DNA of 64,000 bases. It comes from Tachypleus tridentatus (lineage: Eukaryota > Arthropoda > Merostomata > Xiphosura > Limulidae). The notes beneath the pieces were generated by a model that worked only from the letters and a program-made list of their open reading frames with translations, did no database searches and was not told where the DNA came from. The stretch lies in assembly GCF_004210375.1 (NCBI RefSeq), contig NC_134829.1, positions 25,622,034-25,686,033 on the forward strand. Reading direction: 5' to 3'. Each line of letters begins with the position of its first letter. Position 1 is the first letter of the stretch. A program made the position numbers and the translations under genes. Below, one piece after another: positions 21,351 to 33,300 of the stretch.

Positions 21351-24300
21351 GTATGTGGAAGAAGTATCATGAAAATTATTCTTATTGTATTTGAAAAATA
21401 TAGACATATACGTGAAAGAGCTTATCAGCCAGAGTCATTGGTTCTTCATCTGTGTGAAAATTATAAAATACAAAACAAAAGAAAGTCAAGAATAGAATAA
21501 TTGTTTTTTGTAGAATTTTCCTAAAAGATTAAAATAAATTATCTCAATTTACCAATGAGTTGAGCATCACCTCGTACCAGAAAAAGTTTTTTTATTGTCA
21601 ATTATTCTTCACAGCCTAGTGATGATTTAGTAAATACAAGCTTAATGATATAATTTTTTTGCACACCTGTGGATCTTTTGTTTTCTGACTCTCTGCAACA
21701 GCTTTCATGTAACCTTCTGTAATGTGATTATATATTTTCTTTCACATATTTCTATTCCTCCTCCTCTATTATTCTTTCTTGATGGTTGACCACAAGATTT
21801 GAAGTATACTTTGGGCAAAAGGCTTTGTCAGCTCTAGGTATGGTGAAGGTCATATGCTTAACATATTATTACTTATTCTTCTTTTATGTTGCTTATATAT
21901 TTTCTTACTGTCAACACATTGTAATGTTTGGATTGCCTTTGGATTTTTTTTACTTTGTTATTTCATAATGTAATGGGACTGGCTGTGTTAGCCATCTTAA
22001 CATTTTTTGGATACCAATACTTGTTTAGTTTTTGTTTTTGTCAAGATATTTGTTGGTCATCAGATACTTTTTTGTTTGATGTATATCATTGTTATCCATT
22101 TTCAACTTCATGTACCCTATTAATTACACAACTATTTTTGCCTAATACAGATTGTATATTTTGTTGCATCTAACTTTTTGCCTTGAATTTCTTTCTGTGT
22201 CACTGAAAGATGCTTGAGTAGTAAAACAATTATCTTGGGCACTATTGCTTGTGCTACATGTAGGGTAACATTACTAACTTGCCAAGTCTCAACTCTCCTT
22301 CCAAGTTTCTTATCTTTATTTTATTTATAAAAAACCCTTTGTGTGACATTGAATTAATGTTAACATGTTTATTTTGTCAGGGCTCTCTATGTAGCATTTT
22401 TGATTATATTTCTGATTTAAGGTTAGCAGGCTTAAAATTTGCTTCATAAGTAGAGCTGAACAATTAATAATCTACCTGTGAATGTCAACTACATCAATAT
22501 AGTGTCATGCAGAATGATCAATTAATTTAAGTTATGATAATGAAAATAATCAACTAAATAAAATTGTTTTTCATTATTTCAACTATCCAATTATCAACAT
22601 TTTTTCTGCTTTAATTTATTAATATTGATTAATTTAAAGTTGTTCAGGTTAAGTGTCGTTACTCAATAAAATGTCAAAATTAGTGTTTCCGGCTATTCTG
22701 CTCCTGAGGTGCCTTTGACAGTAGTGATACATATAAATAACAAAAGATATTGAGAGGTAATCAGAGTGATTTATGCAACTGTCATATCAGGTCATATTAC
22801 TCAAAAACAAAGATACATAAAAATATCAGAATCATTAAAATGTGATATTTGATTTCATGGCCAGATACTACCTTAGTGTGTTATGTATAATTGTCAGCCT
22901 TATCCTGTTGTTTACATATAGTCGCTACTACTAACAATTTTGGTGTCTGTTCAAATCTTTTCCATTTTAATATTTTTCACTTTATATAAAAATGGAATTG
23001 TGTTTTCCAAAATGCTATTTTATTCTACCTTGTGAGAGTAAACTTGTCTGTGCAAAAGTTATAGTATTCTAGATATCTTTCCACTTATTTCAAATTAACT
23101 TTTTTTTATATAAATTTTTTTGCATTATATTTGTTTACATTAGAGGTGTATTTTATTTTTGAAAAATTACACTATGTAACAAAATTTTTACTTTTTCTTG
23201 TTCCTAATTGCTTATGCCTAAAGTAAATGGAAAAGACTTATTTTTCTCTTCAAACTTTGTTTTTGTGACCTGGGTAATGAAATTTCAAATTTACCCATTT
23301 TCCAGAACATTCCAGGTAGATTCAGTGCTGAGTAGCTGATAGAGAATTTTCTCAAACTCACAAGAATTCTCTAGAATGTTGTAGAACTTACGAGAATTTT
23401 CAAGAATCTTTTAGAATTTTCTAGAACTTTCCATGGTAATATATATATACAGGGGCTCACCACTTACCACTTCAGTTTAGTTTTAACTGCGTAAGTTAAC
23501 ACATAGACCTATCTGATTTTATCAGAGATGGCATCAAGAAACTGCAAGCATTCTCCAGATGTATTCTGCTACATATGTAGCCAGTTTATCAATGAAAGAG
23601 CGAAAAAGTACTCTGTGACAGCATCTGTTAAAATGTGTGAAGCCTACAAGGCATATTTCAGCATGCCTGTTGGGGATCAAGACAAACCCTGGGTACCCTA
23701 TTTTCTGCGAGCTTTGCAAGAAAACTCTAGAAGATAAGATGGACAACTTTTGCTTGCTTGAATAATAAGATTTTATATTATACAAATTTTAAATCTTTTA
23801 AAATTTAAATAGCTTTTAATTTATATTCTTTTAATATAAATACATGTAATTTTTTATTCATATGTTTTATTCAGACCTTATGTAAATGAAAATGTGCAAA
23901 TTTGCCTCTTTTTACATAGAAAATAGGTTACTTTCTAAATTTCATTATCAAGGTCACAGAAGCAAAGTTTGAAGGGAATAATGGCCACTTTCTATACTGT
24001 TACAACATAAGCAATTAAAAAATAAGACATACTATAGAGGAACAAAATTTGTGTTACATAGTGTTATTAGTAAAAAGGATCTCTTTTTGCAGTCATTGAC
24101 AAACCAATGGAGTTTGAGATTTGGATGGAAACAAAATAGCAGTGCTTCTTTAAGTAAATTGGCTCTGAACATTTCATTAAGACTTATCTAAAGAGAGAAC
24201 AGTATACCAGTCATTATGTGTGTCTAAATTTCATAAGTTAAATAATGGTATTGAATGAACCTTAGAGGCTCAAAAACCTATACAGTAAGTTTAATAATTC

Positions 24301-27300
24301 AAGTTGTTTTACAAAGTTACATATTTTCAAACATTGTATATTTAAAGTATATTTGCTACATATCATTACAGGATTTAACAACATGCTGCTAGTGATCCAA
24401 AACATTTCCCAATTTTAATATGCAAGATTTTTTTATTTTTCTATCTTTCAATAGTTAACTCATCATAAATGTTTTTTTGGAAAAATATATCCATTCAAAT
24501 GCTACAAAGAGGAAAAGGTTATAATTTATTTCAGAGCAAACTTTTTCTTTTATTGAAGTACAAACATGATATTTTAATTTTTTTATTTATTTTTTGCTAA
24601 ATCCAGGAGTTCAAATTCTTTGGTGGCATCAAGTTTATCTGATGGAAAAATCCAGCTTTTTAAATTAGAAGGACTTCAGAAAACAGATTCTATTAAAAGT
24701 ATGTACTTTTGCAGACCTGAAGAAAAGAATTAAAGTTATAAAAAACAAAACTGGTTACTGTTTCATAAACTCATACATTATACTGTAAATAATAGAAAAA
24801 TTAAGTATGATTGTTTTATACTAAGTTATGATAATGAACTATTGATATTACACCAATAGTTGAAACAATACACTTTTCATGCCATGCCATCAATTAAACC
24901 AGTATGTTACCAATAACATTCCAGTGATCAAAACAGTTTACTTCTTGAATCAGACTGTTAATCAAAACGATATAATTCTGATATCGCATCAGTAATTACA
25001 GCAATATGCTAATAATACTACACCAGTAATCAAAACTTTAGTAGTATTGATGTCACCCAGACAATCAAAATAGGTAACTACTGAAATTATTCTTGTAATG
25101 CAAACAGTAATAACAAAGTATTTTTATTGTTTATTACTAAATTAGCAAACAGTGTAGTCATACTATTCAAGTCACCATTCCATATTATACTTGAGAGTAT
25201 GTTATTAAATATAGTTGAAGTTCCAAGTTGCACCTTACTTAATAGTGCTTGAAAATATTATGGTAAATTAATACTTTTCTTATAAAGTAATATCATTAAC
25301 AATAAGTGTCTCAATCCTTATCAATATGTTAATATTATATTAGTATTTTAACATGTTTTTTCTATTCACTGAAGCTTCTAATGTTGAGTTAGTACATAAT
25401 TTGGCATTTCTTACCTGAACTTAATGACATTACATATTTATCATTGTCATAATCAGATTTTAAGAAGACACTTATTAAACACTTATAATATTAGTACAAA
25501 ATCCTTTATTTTGCACTATTAATATTTATATATTTCTTTTTTTTATGGTTTTATTTTGATTATTTATTTTGGTCAGAAATTCTCTCTCTCTTTATTTTAG
25601 AACATGGAGAAGGTTTAACTGGGATTAGATTTAGTCATGAAAATCCTCAAATTTTATGGTCTTCTTATAGTGATGGAAAAATTTGGTAAGTACTGATACA
25701 ATAATAATTTTAACAAAGTGATTGGTTGAATTAGGCAACTATACTTCAAGAAGAAATAATCATGATTTCAAGAGGGATAAAAGTGAGCTCTGATAATAAA
25801 AAAGGTAAACAAAAGAGAACAACTTTCCACCTTTCAGTTTTCAGTAACTTGATACAGAAGTGATCAAACTATGTTTAACATTTTAAGAACTCTGTTTTTT
25901 TATTGTCTTTACCTCTCTTCAAGTCATAGTGCCAGGTACTAAAATATTAAACAATTGTTAAACTATGAATGTAATGTAACTGTAAATGGAATGGATGTGC
26001 CTGTTTGGGTAGATATATCTGTTATATTCTTGGAGTGATTTCTGTAAAATATGAAAGCAAATTTAATTTCAAATATAACCAGTTGGAGGGTGCATGGCTG
26101 CAGTCACTTGTGTGAAGATTTCTATAACATCATAACATTTACTGTCTCTTATCACATAAGTGATTGTATATCAAATAACCAAAAAAATTGCAAGATATTT
26201 TACTTTTAAAGAACCATGAAATGTGTTGTCAACAGATTGTTTCTGTGAGGTTTGTGGTTTTTGTAGCTTATGTTCTCTTTGGGGATATAAATTCATGTTT
26301 TTATTTATTCAGTGGTAAGTTTTTGGTTGTTTTTTTTTCTGATAGTTGTTGGGACCTCAGGAAAGAAGTAAACAAGCCAATTCAAGAGTTAAAAGGTGAG
26401 TAAAACCAAGCAAATCTTCAACAATTACAGGTTGGGTAGAATCCACTCAGTTCATAACCACAAAAGTATCTATGAGAATAATTATACTGTGATTTTTGAT
26501 AATGTATGCATATATTTACAACATTGTGCAGGTTGTTGGAAAACATTATGAGGCTTTTGTCCATAAAATAACAGGTTTTTGATCAAAGATTTTGTTATAA
26601 AAGTTTTTCTTTTAAAATGTTGACTATCCAACATGTAGAGTAATTTTCATATTAAGATTAAAAATATTTTTATGCATTGGAGGATTTTCATATTTCACAT
26701 GTGAAATGTTTATAACATTCAGATAATTATCAAATGCTTTTTTTTATGAAAGAATATTTATTTTATCTGTTATTTTTATTATGAAATCTTTGTATGTGTT
26801 TGGTAGATTTGACAGATCTCATAACCATCATACAAAATTAGGAAAGAAATATAAATTACGCTTTTCTTTTTCTAGAGTGATTACTAACTATACTCTTCAA
26901 AAAAAGAAATGCAAAAGGGATATTTTTGTTATTTTAAAGAGAAATATATGTAATAACATTACAAGCTCAGAGTATGTGATGTTACACGTGTTAAGGCACT
27001 AATTGTCGGACCAAAATGACCATAAAAGTTGTGCACTTTGAAAACGGAGGAAAACATTGGATTTTTCACCAAAACGCATTCGTGCCCAATAAATTTGTTT
27101 GAGAGATCTGCATGTTCTGCAAGTGCAACATGTGCAAAATCCCTATAAAAGTGACGGGTTCTCGGTTTCCATAACTCAGTGTTAAGCCACAGACACGCAA
27201 TACAGTTACGCCAAGACTGACTGAAGCACAACGCAACAACACCATTGGTCGCTTGGAAGCAGTCGAATCTCGATCAGATGTTGCCAGAGCTGTGAATATC

Positions 27301-30300
27301 CACCCAAGCACCATCATAAGGCTATGGAATCCTCACTAACAATATGGATCAACTTGTGACCGTCTACGATCTGGCAGACCTCGTGTGACCACGCCCCGCA
27401 CAAGATCGCTACATCCGGTTAAGTCACATTCGGGATAGGACCACCACTGCGACATCTACTGCCTCAACCATACCAGGGCTGCGTAGGATTTCCGATCAGA
27501 CCGTACGCAACCGTCGACGAGATTCTTAGGCCTCACGTGCAACCCATCATGGTGAACGTCAACGACGTTTCTCAACATGACAACGCCCGTCCTCACACAG
27601 CCCGACTCACCAATGTCTTCTTGATACACCACAACATCAACGTTTTACCCTGGCCCTCCAGATCACCAGATTAAAACTCCATCGAACATCTTTGGGACGA
27701 GTTGGACTGACGTCTGCGACAGCGACAACCTCAACCGCAGACTCTACCTCAACTTGCAGCAGCTTTACAGTATGAGTGGAGAGCCATTCCACAGGATGTG
27801 ATTCGTCATCTCATCGCTTCCATGGGCAGGAGATGCCAAGCAGTTATTGATGCTCACGGGGGGCATACTCGTTATTGACGTTGAGTGACGTTAAACTTCA
27901 ACTAGTGAGCGTGGACTTCGCCTTTGCAGACTTTGGATGTTCAACAGTGAATGTGCAAAGTTTCACACATGTTATACAGTACTACCCCGGAATAAACTTG
28001 TTAACAATTTGTCTCAAATTTTGCCTTTTGCGTTTCTTTTTTTGAAGAGTACATTATTTGAAAACACAAATGTTTAGTCCAAATAGCTTAAATGTGATAA
28101 CATTATACATTTATATATGTTTATTAGTCTTATTGTATTGACCTTCAAGCCATTGCTGGCTAATGTTATAAAAGCTAGAATAACAAGGCACAAGAGTATA
28201 AAACTTTTCTTCATAAAATGGCCTGTCTTGGCTGTGTGTTAGTGGACTAGTATTTTGTAAAATACAGTCATGTCAATTATAATACATTATATATATGTGT
28301 ATACATATATATTATTACTACATAGAAATAAGTGTTACTTATTTTTCATAAATACAGAATAATAAACAAAGAAGTAAAGCAAACAACTATCTCTTCTAGT
28401 TATAGCCTTTGTATTTGATTACTGCTTATCATAGATTGTTAAGCTTAAAGAAGGAGGGTGGAAAATTTTTTTTAGCTTTTATATATACATTTGAATACCC
28501 AAAAACTCATAAATTGCTTTATCAATACTGTAGAATTTCATTATGATTTATTAAGTTTAGTAACTTAGCTATATTTGGGTCTAAAAAATATCAAATTTCA
28601 AAGATGCTACATACTCAGCTTACCAACATGGATGTTTGTTTCAAAAGAAAGAAACAGTGTCGTTATATTTATAAGTGGCGGAGAAAAACCGCTTTGGGAA
28701 CATTCTGAACTTACAGTTGGTTACTGATATGTCATATATTAAAATATACATAAGGGACTGTTTCAAAAAAATGGAAAAAGTGAGCAGAGCTGCTGTGTTT
28801 AACTCAGTGTATGAGTAATATATCCACAAATAGAAAAGATATGAGGTTCTTATTTTTTTGTTCCAACTTTTCAGTATCAGTAATTTGAATTTGTACAAAA
28901 CTATAGACTTTGTATTTTGACATCATCAACATTTAATGTAAACCAGTGACACATGACATAAAAATTGATCTTCAGGTGTGTTTTTGAATATTTACTTTTA
29001 AATTAAGAAGTTAAATAATGTAGAATATAAAAATTTGAATTGTAATTTACAGTTTGACACCAAAGTTAATGCCATAACTTCTTGCTGTGGATTCCCCAGA
29101 CAAGGATTTGTCTGAAGGAGATTACCTCTTCTGAGATCTGAACATCCATCCACATGTTTGCTGTGCATGGTGATACATGAAAGGGAGTTAAGGTTCCTGG
29201 ATTATCTTATATGAAATATCTCATCCTCTCCTCCTATTGTGTAATATGTTCTTTCTCTTATTGGGACACAGGTTTCTATAAATGGCTTCATTCCTCTTGG
29301 TAACACCCTCATGCACCATCATCAATGGGTATTAATAGACCAATGAGCCTTGTTTGGTATCCTCCTTTCCTCACCCCCTCCCTTACAGGCCAGCTTCTGA
29401 TGGTGGTTGATTTGGTACAATGTTAGTGAAATGTCATCTTTTACAGGTGCTTCTTCTTCTGGTTTTTTTTTGTGTGTGGGAGGAGGTGTACTTTATCACT
29501 CAAGAGGTTTTGGAGCAATGGTTTCTTTCTGAGTCCTCTCTCCATGTCTATATTTAGAAACTTCTTGCTGTTCTTCAGGTTTTTCTTCACTTCTTGCAAG
29601 GTTTTTAGGGTGGTTGGTAATGGTTCACTCCAACAATTCTACAGTAGTCTCGTATGTCACCAGGGAAGGGACACTTGATCCATAACTCTCTGTTTTGAAA
29701 TATTGGATCTTCCACCACCTCCCCTCGGTGTGGATTCCTGTACGTGGTGAGGGGACCTCCCAGGGAAGGTTCTGTTCTATCTGGTCACCTTCTCTGGGAT
29801 CTAAACATCCACCCACGTGTTTGTCGTGCGTGGCGACCCGTGAAGGGGAGGAGAGGATCCTGGTGGTTGAGGGGTCCAACCCTAACACACCACTTTGGCC
29901 TCGAATTCCTGTAGACGGCCGGCCTTTGGGTGGCCTCCCTTGGGTCAATCGACTGGTCCACTTGGGCTAGAGTCCACCAAGTACCAGTGTTGGAAGTTCT
30001 CAATGGGTGTTGTGGACATTGTGCCTGATGCTGGTGTTTGGGTATAGTGCTCACGAAACCCTGGCGTTGCTGCATTGTCCATGCATGACTTTGTAGTGCG
30101 TCCCCTTGTAGGGCTCCATGGTGGGTGGGGTCAGTGGGTACCGAAATCTTTTCTTTTTCCTATGGATCCTCCAAAAAATTTAAATAAAATTGTAAAAAAA
30201 CAGTCAAAGGGTAAGCGACCACGTCTTGAATACTCAGAACAGCAATCTTCAATATCAGTAACACACGTACCTCATTTTCTTATATTACATTCTCTTCCGG

Positions 30301-33300
30301 AAAAACCTTTAGAGCAAATGTCCCCTTTTTTTATTCAAAAGGGACTAGAGGGACTTGCTGGCTCTCCAAAGTCAGTAAAGAAACTTCGATCTGGTGACAT
30401 ATTGGTTGAAACATCCACATCCCAACACAGTGAACTCCTCTTGAATTCAAAGGCAATTGGGGATATACCTATTGAGGTTACACCCCATGCTACCTTGAAT
30501 TCTTCACGAGATTTATTGTTGAAAGGGATTTGAAGAACGTTCGAGTCAGAGATTCTCGCTGGTCTCTCCACTCAAGGCGTTTCTGCAGTGAGGCATCCCC
30601 ACTCGCAAAGATGGAGTTACACTGCCAACAAATACCCTCGTTTTAACATTTACTTCACCACGTGCACCTGCCACCATCAAGGCAGGTTATCTCATTGCAG
30701 GGTTCAGCCATACATACCAAACCCTCTTGATGTTTCCAATGTCAGAGATTCGCCACTCAAAGACATCTTGTCGTGGTTCCCTGACGTGTGCTCGTTGTAG
30801 AGGCAAGGACCACGATGCCTATGACTGTGACATGAACCCACATTGCGTAAACTGTAATGGTTCTCACCCCTCTTACTTTCATTCTTTCCCAAAATGGTTG
30901 GAGGAAAAAGAGGTGCAGCGTTTGAAAACGACACATAACATTAGTTATCCTGAGGCTCGGAAATTGCTGTCCACAACTCCATCTCGGACATATGCTGCTG
31001 CACTTCATTCCACAACTACAGTGGGAGTGCAGACAGATCTCTCTGTGCCTCCAAGAGAATCGTTTTCAAAACAAATGAAAAGCCTTTTGACCTCCGTGGT
31101 TAAAAAGGTTGATGAATCGACTTCCACACCCATCTCTGTTCCTCCCATACCTTCCAACAAACCTCAAGATCCACCTCCTTCAGTTTCAAATACAGGCATT
31201 TCTTCTGATACATCTTTTTCTCCCACCACAAGAGACAAAACAATTATTCGTTCGCGTCCTCAATCACTGGAATCCCCGCCCAACAACAAAGACCTGCCCA
31301 ATCGACCCAGAGCAGGATCTGTGGAGGTCGACAGACCTGCCCTGAATAAGGACAGTAAGGAAAAAGACATGGGTGTAAACAGAAGGGTTCTCCAGCCAAT
31401 TCGCCTACACGTCATTAAAAATGGTCACCTTGATACAATGGAACTGTCGAGGTTTTCGTTCTAATCTGGATGACGTCAAAACACTGACTGCTTCCTACCA
31501 ACCTGTGTGTCTTTCCTTACAGGAAACATTTCTGAAACCTGTCGATACAGTCACCTTTTGGCAGTTTTCTCTGTACAGAAATGACAGGCTGTGTGATGGA
31601 CGATTACATGGAGGGTTGGAACTGTTGGTTGATCAACACGTGCCCACCCTGTCTTTGTCGCTCAACACACCCTTGGAGGCTGTAGCCATGCGTGTTTCAT
31701 TGGGTCATACCATCACTGTTTGTTCTCTGTACCTGTCCCCTGGAGAGACATATGATCAATCAGATCTTGATGCTCTCGTTGAACAGTTGCCATCTCCATT
31801 TCTAATCCTAGGGGATTTTAATGGACATCATCCCCTCTGGGGAAGTGCTATTATTGTTGGGAGGGGCCGATCTGTAGAGCAGATGCTCTCTGATCACAAT
31901 CTTTCTCTTTTCAATACTGGTTCCTCCACTTACTTTCATGCACCTAATCAGTTCTTTACTGCTATTGATCTCTCAGTTTGCTCCCCTTCATTATTCTCCC
32001 ATTTTTCATGGAGGGTTGACAGTAATCCACTAGGCAGTGATCATTTTCCGATCCTTTTGAGAGAGACTGGCCGTGGTCGATGCCACACTACGCTACTTGA
32101 TCCTGCCATCGTAAATCAGCCATCAATAGACGACTGTGTAGCAGCAGTAACTGACTGTATTACACATGCAGCTGCTCAGTGTATTCCTAAAACCTCGACA
32201 CGTTTTCCACGATATCCTCGTCCGTGGTGGAATCCTGCTTGCCACTTAGCACGGAAGGCTCAAAAGCGGGCCTGGGATACTTTTCGTAGATATCCCACAC
32301 TTTCAAACCGGATTGCTTTCCAACGGGCCCGTGCACATGCTAGGTGGGTAAGACGTCAAAGCCAGAAGGAATCTTGGATTAAGTTCACAACCAGCATATC
32401 TTCTACCACCAGTTCCAAGATCATATGGGACAGGATTCGAAAGGTTAATGGGCACTACAATTCTGTACCCCTCTCGATCTTACTCTCTGATGGTCAGGAG
32501 GTGACTGATGTTCAGAACATCACTAACACTCTAGGTGAAAGCTTTTGCCGGGTATCTAGCACTTCTGCTTGTTCCTCCACCTTCCTGGCCATCAAGACTC
32601 GGGCAGAGTGATCACCTCTTTCCTTTCGAACTGACTGTTTCTTTGACTATAATTGTCCCTTTACCCTGGTGGAACTAAAAAATGGCCCTTCATCGGTCTG
32701 CCAGTACGTCTGTTGGACCTGATGATATTCATTATGACATGCTGCACCATCTATCTCCTGCTTCTCTTGATGTCCTTCTGATTGTTTTCAACCGGATCTG
32801 GCAGGAGAATGTTTTTCCTGATGCCTGGCGCCAGGCTATTATTTTACCTTTCTCTAAGCCAGGGAAAGATCCCAAGATTCCTTCAAACTACCATCCAATT
32901 GCTTTGACGAGCTGTCTCTGTAAGACATAAGAAAGGATGGTTAATGCTCGTCTTGTTTGGTTCCTTGAATCAAACAACCTCCTCTTGCCCACCCAGTGTG
33001 GGTTCCGTCAACAGCACTCCACCACAGACCACCTAATTCGTCTTGAAACATCTATCAGAGAAGCCTTTCTCAACCGCCAACATCTTGTATCAATGTTCTT
33101 TGACATAGAGAAGGCTTACGACACAACATGGAGGTATGGCGTTTTGCGAGACCTCCATACATATGGGTTACGTGGCCATCTACCCATGTTTATTAAAAAA
33201 TCTTTTCATGGACAGGAGATTCCAAGTACGTGTGGGTTCGACACTTTCCTGTTCTTTTGTACAGGAACTTGGAGTCCCTCAAGGCTGTGTATTGAGTGTT

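Larger units (their letters stand above)
23169..24064 (+). mobile_element. DNA element with ~135-bp inverted repeats and an internal heat-shock-type promoter
   Basis: The left end begins ACACTATGTAACAAAATTTT; the right end, read inward, begins ACACTATGTAACACAAATTT. The similarity continues inward for about 135 bp on each side. Shared blocks are TTGTTCCT, TAATTGCTTATG, CTTCAAACTTTG and GTGACC.GG/TTAATGAAATTT. Between the arms lie a heat-shock-element array (23300-23431), a TATA/initiator promoter and a short ORF with a zinc motif. Total length is 896 bp. The superfamily is not identified, and no clear target duplication was seen. The ORF is frameshifted, so this copy is a decayed or non-autonomous member. 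Confidence 0.75.
24065..26345 (+). other. WDR89 introns around exons 2 and 3
   Basis: Outside the exons at 24607-24698 and 25601-25685 this is AT-rich intron DNA with no other recognised feature. Confidence 0.5.
26500..29080 (+). repeat. dispersed repeat copy, interrupted by a Tc1-like element
   Basis: Blocks at 26815-26865, 28110-28310 and 28885-29060 match, in the same order and orientation, 57185-57235, 57315-57530 and 57700-57890. Examples are ATAACCATCATA, TATTGACCTT, GGACTAGTATTTTGTA and TTAAATTAAGAAGTTAA. Removing the Tc1-like element restores colinearity. The left end is not defined. The right end meets the LINE 5' end. Confidence 0.7.

Noticed and set aside
21786..22173. Overlapping hydrophobic ORFs as a membrane protein
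   Set aside because: Phe/Tyr/Cys-rich peptides are what T-rich DNA encodes. The frames overlap and lack any family pattern.
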